DNA of 64,000 bases from positions 98,130,734 through 98,194,733 of the forward strand of contig NC_073302.1 in the NCBI RefSeq assembly GCF_027595985.1. The letters run 5' to 3'. The notes under the pieces were generated by a model that was not told where the DNA came from, ran no database searches, and worked only from the letters and a program-made list of their open reading frames with translations. Of the stretch, positions 12,175-23,032 are shown one piece after another. Numbering within the stretch: the first letter of the stretch is position 1; the number at the start of each line of letters is the position of its first letter. Source of the DNA: Sorex araneus. Its lineage: Eukaryota; Chordata; Mammalia; Eulipotyphla; Soricidae. The translations under genes and the position numbers were made by a program.

Positions 12175-12427
12175 ACTGGAGTGATATCACAGTGGGTAGG
12201 GTGTTCGCCTTGCAGGTGGCCAAGCCAGCTTCGATTCCTCCACCCCTCTCAGAGAGCCCAGCAAGCTACGGAGAGTATTTTGCTCACACGGCAGAGCTTG
12301 TCAAGCTACCCATGGCGTATTCGATATGCCAAAAAGAGTAATAAGTCTTACAATGGAGATGTTACTGGTGCCTGCTCAAGCAAATTGATGAACAACAGGA
12401 TGATAGTGCTACAGTGCAGTGTTATTC
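12175..12427 (+). mobile_element. SOR-type SINE, type 2 (second of a tandem pair), with TSD
   Basis: A complete copy flanked by the direct repeat ttatccaaag (12165-12174 and 12428-12437), so it was inserted just beyond the tail of the copy at 11928. The long open frames across the pair are SINE artefacts. Confidence 0.9.
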
Positions 12428-12437
12428 TTATCCAAAG

Positions 12438-13334
12438 CAACTCAATATTTTCTGAGACACTTCACAGAGTTATCTCCTTTGTTTAAAGGATGAGGCTCTG
12501 ATAATCTCTGCTACTCGGATAAAAATATTGTAAAAATGGTAAAAAATCATACTTTAGCTAAATGTTTCAATTAATCTAGCTCTCTAAACATAAAAATATA
12601 ATTCCTCAATTTATCTGATCAACAAATGCTGGTTGAGTAAACATTTATTTATGACAAAGAATTTTTCATTTACTATTTAACTTGAGGCCTCTTATGCAAG
12701 ACCATATTATAAACAAAAATTTGCATAATTCTTGGTTTCCAATACTTATGAGTTAAAACGTTAAAAATAATTTAAAAAGTAACTGAAAAAAATCTTCCTT
12801 TGGAGTATTAAATGGTAAAAGTCTTCCATAATCAGTCTGACAGTCCGATGATCAAAGCAATCTGTATGAATTCCTCTTCTCAGGCAGGAGTGATTAGAGA
12901 GCTAATAAGCTTTACCAAACTGACCTAGAAAAGCTACTTTTCTACTGATAATTTATATAAGAAAAATTTTAAATAAATAAATTGTCATATAATCAGATAT
13001 AGTCTCTAGACTTTGGGAAATGATCTCTAAGCTTAACAAATTTTTTTCAAAGTTGATTCTACCAATTCTGAGGCCTATTTATGTCTCTGAGAAACAACCA
13101 CTTTGTTCCAGAGATGTTTAACACTGCCTTATCTTTCTAATAAAAGAATCCCAGTGCCTGACTTCCCATTTTCAGATTCAAATAGTTGATTTTTAGTCAG
13201 TTGGATTAGCTCAGGTCAGGTTGATTATTATTGCTACTATTATTATATCAACAAGAATTAAGCCATTCTTAATGGATATTGCTTTTTGTATCCTATCCAA
13301 CTGATGGGGTACAGGCCAGCTCCAAAGAAAACTT
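12438..13334. other. TYR 5' flanking region
   Basis: AT-rich, repeat-free sequence between the tandem SINEs and the M-box; presumably the upstream promoter region. No further specific sites are called. Confidence 0.5.
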
Positions 13335-13345
13335 AGTCATGTGTT
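13335..13345 (+). promoter_or_regulatory. TYR: TYR M-box (MITF-type E-box)
   Basis: AGTCATGTGTT contains the CATGTG core at 13338-13343, about 170 bp before the ATG. It matches the tyrosinase M-box bound by MITF/TFE factors (AGTCATGTGCT as I remember it from human) except for one base outside the core. The bases after it (a tttccagag stretch, then a cttaaga stretch) also follow the human promoter as I recall it. Melanocyte-restricted activation through MITF is inferred from this conservation. Confidence 0.85.
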
Positions 13346-13401
13346 TTCCAGAGAATGAAAGCTTAAGACTGAGTGTTTGATGTTGAAAATGGGAGTGGTG
13401 T

Positions 13402-13427
13402 TATATAGGTCTTAGCCAAATCATGTG
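13402..13427 (+). promoter_or_regulatory. TYR: TYR core promoter: TATA-like box and initiator E-box
   Basis: TATATAGG at 13402-13409 is followed by a second CATGTG at 13422-13427 (in AAATCATGTGATAG), the initiator E-box described next to the tyrosinase start site in other mammals. GGGAGTGGTG just before the TATA-like box sits where an SP1-type site is known in the human promoter. Transcription probably starts near 13430, giving a 5' UTR of about 80 bases. Confidence 0.8.
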
Positions 13428-13429
13428 AT

Positions 13430-13508
13430 AGTCACTGTAAGGAAACGGGACACTGAAGTGTGTGGTTCAATTCACCAGCCGCTGCAGACTGTGAGGAACT
13501 GAGCGAGA
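13430..13508 (+). other. TYR: Probable TYR 5' UTR
   Basis: This runs from the likely initiation region to the ATG. It contains no upstream ATG, and its second half (a ctgcagact then gtgaggaact stretch) resembles the human leader as I remember it. The exact start site is inferred, not seen. Confidence 0.65.
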
Positions 13509-14327
13509 ATGCTCCTGGCTGCTGTTTATTTCCTGATATGGAATGTCCAGACCTCTGCGGGCCACTTCCCTCGAGCCTGTGCCTCTTCCAAGAACTTGGT
13601 GGAGAAGGAATGCTGTCCAGCATGGAGAGGGGACGGGAGCCCTTGTGGCCAGCTCTCCGGCAGGGGGTCTTGTCAGGATATTCTTCTCTCCACTGCCCCG
13701 CTTGGCTCCCAGTTCCCCTTCAAAGGGGTGGATGACCGGGAGTCTTGGCCCTCCGTCTTTTATAATAGGACCTGCCAGTGTTTGGGCAACTTTATGGGAT
13801 TTAACTGTGGAAACTGCAAGTTCGGCTTTGGGGGAGCAAACTGCACAGAGAGACGACTCTTGGTGAGAAGAAATATTTTTGATCTGAGTGTCTCAGAAAA
13901 GGATAAATTTCTTGCCTACCTTACTTTAGCAAAGCACACCATCAGTCCCGACTACGTCATCCCGACCGGCACCTACGGCCAAATGAATAATGGATCGACG
14001 CCCATGTTTAGAGACACCAACATTTACGACCTCTTCGTCTGGATGCATTACTATGTGTCCAGGGACACGTTTCTTGGCGGATCGGAAGTCTGGAAAGACA
14101 TTGACTTTGCTCACGAAGCCCCGGGGTTTCTACCTTGGCATAGACTTTTCCTGCTGCTGTGGGAGCAAGACATCCAGAATCTGACCGGGGATGAAAACTT
14201 CACTATCCCTTACTGGGACTGGCGGGATGCAGAAAACTGCGGCGTTTGTACGGACGAGTACCTGGGCGGAAGCAACCCAGAAGACCCGAACCTGCTGAGC
14301 CCAGCCTCGTTCTTCTCGTCTTGGCAG
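13509..14327 (+). CDS. TYR: Tyrosinase exon 1 (coding part), residues 1-273
   Basis: Tyrosinase is the melanosomal copper oxidase that hydroxylates tyrosine and oxidises DOPA, the rate-limiting step of melanin synthesis. The exon encodes exactly 273 codons (phase 0) and ends at CAG followed by a gtaaga donor. A signal peptide covers residues 1-18, with mature HFPRAC following. The cysteine-rich EGF-like part has Cys at 24, 35, 36, 46, 55, 89, 91, 100, 103 and 112. Copper site A histidines are at 180 (in WMHYYVS), 202 (in DFAHEAPG) and 211 (in LPWHRLF). N-glycosylation sequons are at N86, N111, N161 and N230. The ATG has A at -3, and the sequence before it resembles the human 5' UTR as I remember it. 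Leu217 and the Gly-Gly before residue 110 match my memory of mouse rather than human tyrosinase, so I read them as normal variants. No frameshift or stop is seen. Confidence 0.98.
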
Positions 14328-14783
14328 GTAAGAGGAGACCAAAGCGTAGAGGAGACTTGGCAGTAGTTTCCTCAGATGGCTGTACACTAACCCCCTTATT
14401 CCTCTTACCAAATGCAGAAAGAGATACACTATTAAGTACCTTCACCTATATGGACAATTAACAGTTAGATAAATATTTGTGTAGTATTATCTATTTGGTT
14501 CTTAAGTCATAATAAAGTAAACTTGGTTCATTACTACATTCACCTTGAAAATACTAAGAATGGATTACGTATTTGTTGAATAAATGAAATATTTAATGTT
14601 GATATAAATTGCCTAAATCAATACTTCTGAATATTTTACAATAAAACTTTTACAGTGAACAAATTAATATTACAAGCTCCTGACCTTATGTCAACCACAT
14701 TTAACAGAATTTGCAGAAAAAGATATGGAGAGGCATCATTTCCAAAAAATCCGACGATTATTACCATCAAGAAAGTTGGGGCA

Positions 14784-14975
14784 GGGGCTGGAGCGATAGC
14801 ACAGCGGGTAGGGCGTTTACCTTGCATGCGGCCAACACAGGTTCGAATCCCAGCATCCCATATGGTCCCCTGAGCACCGCCAGGAGTAATTCCTGAGTGC
14901 AGAGCCAGGAGTGACCCTTGAGCATCGCCAAGTGTGACCCAAAAAGCAAAAGAAAAAAAAAGAAAAAAGAAAAAA
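14784..14975 (+). mobile_element. SOR-type SINE, type 1, young, with TSD
   Basis: Close to the local consensus: ggggctggagcgatagcaca (A-box), ggttcgaatccc (B-box), ctgagtgcagagccaggagt and an A-rich tail. The 15-bp direct repeat aagaaagttggggca flanks it (14769-14783 and 14976-14990). Confidence 0.97.
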
Positions 14976-14990
14976 AAGAAAGTTGGGGCA

Positions 14991-15445
14991 AACTATATAG
15001 ATTTACTCTTCATTTTAAAAGTAGATGAGAACTGAAGGTCCACCTAGATACATGATAAAATAACTAATGTTTTTGGACACATAGCTTATCACAAGTATTT
15101 TTGTGGATTTGATGCTCTAATATTATTTTTCTATCTTAAATACTAAAGCAACTAAGTATACATATATTAGGTAACATCACAAAATTACAGAATCACTGAG
15201 TAGCAGAGATAAAACTTGTTCTCGGGTAACCTGACTATAAACACTGCACAATATTTTTAAGGATGTGAGGCTATGATCTGCTAGCCTAAGGTTGGGTTAT
15301 TTTATCTCATATTTCTCACTTATAGGAGTCAGCTGTTTTTTTTCCCTACAAATGTCCAGTCTTATAAAGTATTATGCAAGGTTAAAGATACTTGTTTTGA
15401 AATTTATTTATATTCCTTTTAAATTATTCTTTGCTATTTTGGATG
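14991..15445. other. Intron 1 sequence, nothing recognised
   Basis: AT-rich, unique-looking. Confidence 0.4.
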
Positions 15446-15449
15446 TATT

Positions 15450-15612
15450 TGGGGGTGTTGACTGTAGCTGGCAGTGTGCTGAAGCTACTCTAGGCTGTGC
15501 TGGGGCCACTCTAGGAAGCACTTAGGGGACCAAGTAGCACCGGGGATCATACTCAGGCTTTCCAGATGCAAAGCATAAACGCATCACTTCCATTAAATTA
15601 TCTCTCCCGTTA
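15450..15612 (-). mobile_element. Decayed SOR-type SINE, type 1
   Basis: Reversed blocks are visible (ggggaccaagtagcaccgg, ccagatgcaaagcata, aattatctctccc) but diverged, so this is an old copy. Confidence 0.6.
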
Positions 15613-16160
15613 CCAGTGATGCTTCTTAGTTATTTACCATCTTGAGGCTATCATATAAAGAATGCACATCTGCCTCTTTGCCAAGAATTTACTACATATG
15701 CTTTATCATTATTTTCCTAATATTTAAACAAAATAGAATATGCTTAAAAATTTATTGCTTAGAGTATTTTGACATATAAATGATTTTCTCTCACCTTTCT
15801 CTCATGCTAAATTCACATCTTCCAAATGAAGCCCTTCAGCCTCCTTGAAATGTGGTCACTGTGTAATTTCTGGTGTCACAAGTGTCAGAAAATTACTAAG
15901 AGTAATGAATAGATTTGTGTGGAAGAGATGGAACAAAATGTACTTAGAAACTATTTCAACAAGGATTTAGATATACCTTAATCTATACAGCAAAATATGT
16001 TCACCAGGCACTCACATCCTGTTTAAAATACTGGATGTAAGCTATTCAATCATTTGTAATGCTTTCCTAGCTCAGAAAAAATAGAAATTATTTAAAATTA
16101 TATAAAAAATTTTAAATAAAAATTAAAATTATTGAAATAAAAATTGTTTAAAAGTCAGAC
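15613..16160. other. Intron 1 sequence, nothing recognised
   Basis: AT-rich, with an A/T-only run near 16080-16150. Confidence 0.4.
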
Positions 16161-16164
16161 TATT

Positions 16165-16330
16165 GGCATCCACACTAGAATACAGTGATAAGGTGCTCAC
16201 CTGGCACATGGCTGACCTAGGCTCAGTCCCTGACACCTTATAGGGTCCGTGAGCACAGCAGTGGTGATCTCTGAGTGTGGAATAGGAGTAAGCCCTAGCA
16301 CCACTGGGTGGGCCCCACCACCAATAAACA
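16165..16330 (+). mobile_element. SOR-type SINE, type 1, diverged
   Basis: aatacagtgataaggtgctc head, ggctcagtccctgac B-box region, ctctgagtgtgga middle and agccctagcaccactgggtg end. Confidence 0.75.
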
Positions 16331-16719
16331 TGTAATAATATATACATTGAGTTTTATATGCACTAATTGATGTTTAATTATATAAGAAGGCATTATCTGA
16401 TGATGCCCCAAATTTCTTTTTTTACTAGTTACTTATTGATTGTTGAGTAAAAATTTGCTTTACTTGCTTGTGACTAATTTTATTTTAAAAGAAATAAAAG
16501 TATTGGGATCTGTGAGTCATCAAAAGACAAAAGCTATAAATATTAAGTTAATGTAATTGTATGGATTAAGTTGCTATTTAGTAGCTGATAGTAAAATTTA
16601 GCAGTAAATAGAGAAGATGAACACCATTGTTTTAAAAAAGACAAACAGTTCTAAAGGTGAAATAAATCAGCACACACCTGTAGGTGGTAGTCTATTTTGT
16701 GTGTCACAGACCAAATAAC

Positions 16720-16895
16720 AGGTCAATGTGATAATACAGTGGCTAGGGTGCTTGCCTTGCACATGGCTACCTGGGTTCGAATCCCTGGATCCCATGTGGT
16801 CCCCTGAGCCCCTCCAGGAGTGAGCCTTGAATGCAGAGCTAGGAGGAAACTGTGAGCATCGCCAGGTGTGGCCCAAAAATAAAATACAAAAAGAG
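16720..16895 (+). mobile_element. SOR-type SINE, type 1, with TSD
   Basis: gggttcgaatccctgg B-box, ggtcccctgagcccctccagg and an A-rich tail, flanked by agaccaaataac at 16708-16719 and 16896-16907. Confidence 0.9.
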
Positions 16896-16907
16896 AGACC
16901 AAATAAC

Positions 16908-19530
16908 TTCTAGATTCTATAATTTTTTACTATTTTCCAAATTACATAGACTGAGAGACTCTAATGTAAAGCCTCACTTTTTAAATTTATTTAGTGACTT
17001 TTCCCACTTGATAAAAACCTACAGTTTAAAAATTTATAGCAGTTATGAGTTCTGTGTTGATAAATGTTCACTACATGTAGCGCAGTATCTATATTTTCTG
17101 AAAGATGAATAAGGCCCAAAATGTAAAATCATTTTACCATGATCACATAACTGAGAACTAAAACCCATTACCTGATTCCAATGCTAATTTTAGATCAACA
17201 TTTTGCTCTCTATTTAAAAGGAGTGATGTGATTTAAAAGTTTTATAAGAACTCAAATAAGTCACTAATTTGTGTAAAATTTGTCTAAGTAGTTACTTAGA
17301 CTTAATTAAAAATTAGTTGCACAAACAACCTGGGCAGGTATCCTGATATTGTCCTTTAAATTGATGTCACCTTTTAAATATTCCCTGAACTTTCACAAAT
17401 CTGTATTCCTTACTCAGGTAGATGTGAATTTCATTTCTTACAAGATATGTTGATAATCACTATATGTCGCACAGATTTATAAGATAGATCTTAAAACTCA
17501 TTAGAGCCCATACTCATTTTCAAACCTATCCAGGTTCACCAAATTGTCAATTACTGCAAGATAGACACCATCTCTATTTTACTTTATATCTAAAGTATCC
17601 AGACAATAGACTTAGCTTTATAAGTGTACATTAGATTGAACAAAATTAAATAACCATAAAATGCCCATTCTAATGTAAATATACATTAAAAAAGGAAATT
17701 ATTGATGGCTATATTTCCAATGTGTTCCTTATATCATATTTCTTTACAGTACTAACTTCCCAAGGTCAAGAACACAATGATGCCAAAAATAAGTGATTTT
17801 TCAGTCAAGAATAAAACACTTAATGTGTTTCATTCTAAGTTTCTGAGTACATAGACATCAAAAAATAGAATGCCCAATTGAGAATACAGCACATAATATC
17901 ATATATGAATATAAGTGATATTGACCTTTCCAGGTACAATTTTATGTTAAATAAAATATATGAAATAAGATTCCATGTGTTAGTTTTGTTAGCTTATATT
18001 TAAAACTGTATCTTTTACCAATTTGTTAATTTGTTTGCTTAATACAAAATTCATTTAAACTAGAATCATGTTTATCATCAATTTGAGAGGCCCAATATTT
18101 TTTGAAGAATTCTCAATAACTTTCAAATACAAATAATTTGTTCAATATAATCAGATTCAATATTATGCATACAGAGATAAGCTAGACATAAAATGAAATG
18201 GTAGACCAGGAATAGTTATAATGATTCAAAATTAGGAGAAGAAATTTTTACCTAGATAACAGTAGTGAATAAAATGTGACTAAGGAGATTATTCATCAGG
18301 TGAAAACCACATCTTATGGAAGCAAACAGTGGGGAGAAAAATCCAGACAGCAGAGCAGTGAGTTTTAGGTAACCATAGCAACAGCTCCATTTCTCAAAAA
18401 GCTTCTCTTTCTCCCTTATGAAATATTTGGTGGAATGTCATACCGTTTATTTTTTTAGACAAGCTTTTAATGTCATAATACATTCTTTGATTCTGAAAGC
18501 ATTTAACATTTGAAAGTTTATTGCTATTTCCTTAAATTTAAAACAACGCTATCTATGTTCACTTTCTCACTTTGTACATCTGCTCTTGTCTACCTTCATT
18601 TGACTCTGAACACTTAAGGTGTTAAAAAAACAATTCCTTCCTCAAAGAACTATAAAATTCATCACATGAAATCAACAAACAATGTAAAGTCTTTAGTTTT
18701 TCCAAAAAAAAATGAGCATTAATTATATGTAGTTGTTTTTTGCATTAATGGAATTGTAACAAAATACACAAAAATTCACAAAAATACAGTGAGAATTTTA
18801 TAAGCTTTGAAATATATAAGCATATTATAAACTTTGAAGCATATAAATAGTAGATTTGTATAACATTTATCTTTAAGATTCTGGGCAAATTATGAATTGT
18901 TCTAAGAATTTTGGATAAGTAAATATTAAAGCATTATTATAAAAAATTTCAGCAAGTCAATTTATATAAAATTATTAGTGTAAGTATCTTAGTGTCTAAG
19001 TTTCTGTGTGAAGTTATATCTTGCTAGTTCCATAATTATTAATATCCAAAGAGCATTCAAAACAATTCAGTGGTCAACAGTATGTTCCTTAATAATTACA
19101 ATAGCAGTGATCACTAGTCACTTGAGTGGGTGCAATATGTGAATTGCTTTTTATATTTAAGATTATTTATCTTTATAAAAATTCTTGTCCTCACTGAGAT
19201 ACCTGACTCATTATGTAATATCAGAGATATTTAATACTGGGATATTATATAATTGCTCCACATTGATGCAGTTTATGAACAGGGAAAGCTTCTTTCTGAC
19301 TGCAGTCTCTATTATCACAGCACTGACAGCTTCTGATAGCACACCTTCCTTTCTGTATAAAATAGAATGATACTTTGGAGTAAATTTTCTGACTATTTCT
19401 GTAATCAGGGTAGAATTTCTCCTGGCCAATCTATTTAAACACTGAATCTCTTAGGCATTGGCATCTCAGTTAAAATAGATTCATTCCAATCTCTCTAATG
19501 AAACCCAGTTAGAGATTTATTAAGTATCAG
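16908..19530. other. Repeat-poor AT-rich core of intron 1
   Basis: About 2.6 kb in which I recognise no SINE, L1 or LTR, in contrast with the rest of the window. The short frames within it have no recognisable domain. Confidence 0.5.
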
Positions 19531-19532
19531 GC

Positions 19533-19690
19533 CCTGAGAGCCAGCGTAGGCCCGAAGGTCGTTTGCCTTGCACACTGGCCAACTTGAATGGGCAGCTGAT
19601 TTGCTTCTGGAGCCCTGCCAGGTGTAATGCCTGAATAAAGTCAGGAGTAAGCCATGGACAGTGCCAGGTGTTGCCAAAGAGAGAAGGAGA
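19533..19690 (+). mobile_element. SOR-type SINE, type 1, diverged
   Basis: ttgccttgcacactggccaa head remnant, agccctgccaggtgtaatgc and gtcaggagtaagcc blocks. Confidence 0.65.
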
Positions 19691-20130
19691 GATCCTGTAA
19701 GTATCCTCAAACGTTTAATTGATAAAATAGGAGCCAGATGAGAGTGCAGTTGTCAGGTGCTGGCTTCTATTCTGACAAGGCATGTTATCCTGACACACAG
19801 GGTCTAATTTCAGACCTTACCTGCTAATTAAACTCTCAACCTTGGAGGGTTAGTGTTTGGGCATAGTCCCTTTCTTCCTGGAACAGTGGGCCCTGGGAAG
19901 GCGGTAATGATTTTCAGGCACCCAGTTAGGATCCTGATTTGGTTTCTTGTTGCAGGTATTTCTGTGTTTCGTTGTCTTACCTTAAAGTAGATGAAGTAGA
20001 ACCGGGACATCACCAAACAAGAAGTAGTAGTTTAGAAGAAGGGCAGAAAATGGGAATGTGATGAGAAAAGTCAGTACATAGAGGACAGTTTTTGTGATAA
20101 GTGGAAATTATCAAGTGTATAAAACTGAGC
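19691..20130. other. Intron 1 sequence, nothing recognised
   Basis: Mixed-composition, unique-looking DNA. Confidence 0.4.
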
Positions 20131-20131
20131 A

Positions 20132-20470
20132 CCAGTAGAGCTGGGCAATAGTATAGCAGATGAAACCTTGTACATGATTGATCTGCTTTGGTTTTGCTTT
20201 TGTTTCATTTGTTTGTTTTTGGGCCTCACCTGTTGGTTCTCAGGACTTACTCCTGACTCTGTGCTTAGAGATCACTCTTCTGGTTTGGGGAGGATTCTCT
20301 GAGGTTAAGGGAATTGGCCATGTGCAAGGCAGACTCCCTACCTGCCTTCCTCCATGCTCCTACCCCCAGCACCTGGTTTGATACCCACAAGTTCCTCTTG
20401 TCCCCAGAACACACTGAGTGGGTCGCCCAGAGGATTCCTGGATTTTGACCAAACAACACCCCCCCAAAAC
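20132..20470. mobile_element. Nested SOR-type SINEs, type 1 in type 1
   Basis: A + strand head (gagctgggcaatagtatagc) is interrupted at about 20188 by a - strand copy (ttgggcctcacctgttgg to agactccctacctgcc, about 20195-20360). The + copy then appears to resume with ccccagcacctggtttgata and a C/A-rich end. Both are diverged. Confidence 0.55.
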
Positions 20471-21365
20471 AAAAAACAAAACCCCCAAAATAAAAATAAT
20501 GAGGACCAATAAGGATTATTGGGTTTTGGGAACTTGCAATGAAGTTTTATAATAAAGTCTTTTATAAAGAATAAGAGAAGCTAAAGAATGCTACCTATTA
20601 ATATAAATGAGTACTAAGAAGTCAGGTTTCATAAGATAGCTGTTAGAATTTGTGTCTTTAAGCATTCAAATTCTTATTGAAATATTGGCTTCCAGAATTT
20701 TATTGTCTGTGTAGCAGGAGGTTACTTAAATTCTAAAAATTAATGAAACTTAGAGTCTCATTAATTAAATATGAATAACAAAAATGCTGGTTTTAGTTAT
20801 TTTATCATAAGTACAATTTATTCAAACTATATTTTTTAATGCTTGCTGTTTTCAGGCATAGTTTTATGTAATGTGAGAATAATAGTGAACAAGATAAATA
20901 CATCTGATATTTTTGTTGTGCTGATAGTTTTCTAGGTACTGTTAGGAAGTTTAATGATGTATATAATTTTGCTCTATCAATATTGTACTCTAATACATAT
21001 AAACACTCCTATTAGTAAGTACTTTACGTAGCTTTTCTTTTATTAGGTAGAAGCTAGGGTATATATGGATGTAATAAAACATAATAAGCAATAAAACAAT
21101 TACATAGCATGTTAGAAAGTGCTAAGCACACTGATAATATAGAATGCAGTGGTACACGGTTAATGTGTAACTTTCATGTGGGAGAAACAATCTGATTCAT
21201 AGTATATTTCAATTTCTGCCAATAAATACTCCAATATTGGATCCCAAACCATCACTGTGCTATCACTTAAGATCTTAGTGTTGAAAAAACTCTGAACTGT
21301 TAATTTTCATATACTTAGTGCTCACCAGCTCTAATACTATGTATGAATGTATATAAATGGACATA
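20471..21365. other. Intron 1 sequence, nothing recognised
   Basis: AT-rich, unique-looking. Confidence 0.4.
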
Positions 21366-21369
21366 GTAT

Positions 21370-21545
21370 TAATATATGGTGTATTCAATATGCCCCAAAC
21401 AGTAACAATAACAGGTCTCATTCCCCTGACCCTGAAAGAGCCTCCAATCATCCGGAAAGACAGGTAAGGAGAGGCTGCTAAAAATCTCAGGGCTGGGACA
21501 AATGGAGGCATTACTGGTGACCACTAGTGACAGTGATATAGTGAA
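21370..21545 (+). mobile_element. 3' fragment of the composite repeat family
   Basis: tattcaatatgcccc, ggtctcattcccctgaccctg, a aaagagcctccaat to aatctcagggctgg block and ggaggcattactggtgacca with an acagtgatatagtga tail. It matches the 3' ends of the elements at 42096 and 44056, including a roughly 60-bp block absent from ordinary type 2 SINEs. Confidence 0.8.
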
Positions 21546-21607
21546 ATATTATATCAGGATATTAAATAGATGATTAGGGTACATCTCTTTTATATAATAA
21601 AGTTTAT

Positions 21608-21795
21608 AACAAATGAGCCAGAGAGAGGTAGGGGTTAATGTATATACTGTGCATGTGGATTACTATGGTTCAAACCTCAAGCACCACCTAATCATACAAG
21701 GTTCACATGGGGCTTGTCTAGAGGTAATCCCGAGCCCAATTGGAGTGGCCTTGGTAATCCTGGCAGTACAGGTTCTGAGAGACAGCATCAATGCA
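21608..21795 (+). mobile_element. Possible decayed SOR-type SINE, type 1
   Basis: ggttcaaacctcaagcacca and aatcctggcagtacagg resemble the middle and 3' parts of type 1. Diverged. Confidence 0.4.
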
Positions 21796-21797
21796 TC

Positions 21798-22200
21798 ATT
21801 TAATTTTTTTTACTGAATCACAGTGATATACACATATATAAAGTTGTTCATGATTGGGTTTCAGTCATATAATGTTCCAACACCTGTCTCTTCAACCCTG
21901 TACATTTCCTATCATCAATGGTACTAGTTTCCCTCCCACCCCACATAACCTTGCCTGTCTCTATGGCAGGTACTTCCTCCCTGCCCCCTGAAACCATATA
22001 TCTCTCTGTCTCTCTCTGTTTCTCTCTCTGTTTCTCTCTCTCTCTTTCCTTTTGGGCCTTATGGTTTGCAATACAGATAATGAAAGTTAATCAGGTATAT
22101 CCCTTTACCTACTTTCAACACTTAACTCCTTTCCAAAATTACCATTTCCCACTATTTTTTTTCACATTGATCCCTCCTCTAGCTTAACTGCCCTTTGTGC
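21798..22200 (-). mobile_element. L1 3'-end fragment
   Basis: Poly-T, tactgaatcacagtgata, ttcatgattgggtttcagtc, then the C-rich block; a reversed L1 3' UTR of the older subtype. Contains a (TC)n run at 22003-22046. Confidence 0.75.
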
Positions 22201-23017
22201 CCCAAATACTCTTGTGGCAAGTTTCCAACCACAATCATTGACCGGTCCTCCTGGACCCTGATATTCAAGCAATGCATCTTTTAACCCACACATTGAACTG
22301 GTTGGTTGCAATCATCAGGAAAGGTTCTGAGACTCGTGAGCATAGTTTGGGGGTCCCCTCTCCCTCAAAAAAGATATGAAAGTTATTCATTTATATGTCT
22401 AGGGTAAAAGTGATCGCGCCTCTCCTCCTAAAAGTGCAGAACTTCATTACAAAAGAATGCTCAGTAAGACCCAGACAAATGAGAGGGTCACAGAAGAGTG
22501 AGCAAGGGAAAAATGAGTAGGAAATAAGGTTTGCTTAAATATGGTCAGAGAGCCTGCTGGAAATAATAAACTCACAAGATTTTATTTAAAATCTCAAACA
22601 GAGTTTAAGAAAAACAAAAATGAAGGCATACAACTTGAGCCTGGCACCAACTATTACTGCTTTAACTAAGCTTAAGAAACTAGGAGAAAAAGAAATTTCT
22701 GTGTATTGGAGATGGTGATTGAGTGTGTTGGCCATCCAGTGAAGCTTTTAGGTAGAATAATGGGGATGCTCCAAATTTGTTCTGAAGAGAGGATCTGGAA
22801 AATGATTAGTATAAAGTTCTTCTGTCCTTTGTAGGCCTAATATCAGAACACCATTAATAAAACCCAAAGAAACTTTAATAGAGCTATCTCTCCTTGGCTT
22901 GTCAGAAATTTGACTTTTGCTGCCCAGATTCTGCTTGCATAATTTGTAGGTAAAGGACAACTACTTACTCTAGTTGGCCAAAGTTCTAATTCACAGGTGG
23001 ACGGTATTTCTTTTTAC
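22201..23017. other. Intron 1 sequence, no gene seen
   Basis: The first part may continue the L1 3' UTR or ORF2 end. The rest is unique-looking. Confidence 0.4.
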
Positions 23018-23032
23018 TATTCTAGGTTTTTA

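Noticed and set aside
11916..12486. Overlapping open frames of 141 and 185 codons
   Set aside because: They span the tandem SINE pair; similar frames occur in every type 2 copy.
14148..14165. Leu at tyrosinase residue 217 (Arg in human, where changes cause albinism)
   Set aside because: As I recall, mouse tyrosinase also has Leu here, so I do not read it as a damaging variant.
14328..14429. Read-through of exon 1 frame past 14327
   Set aside because: The frame continues to a stop at 14366, but CAG|gtaaga is a strong donor at exactly the conserved codon 273 boundary and exon 2 continues in frame.
14784..14860. tRNA-like A and B boxes that could suggest a tRNA gene
   Set aside because: They belong to the SINE head repeated over 20 times in the window; no tRNA cloverleaf with acceptor pairing is evident.
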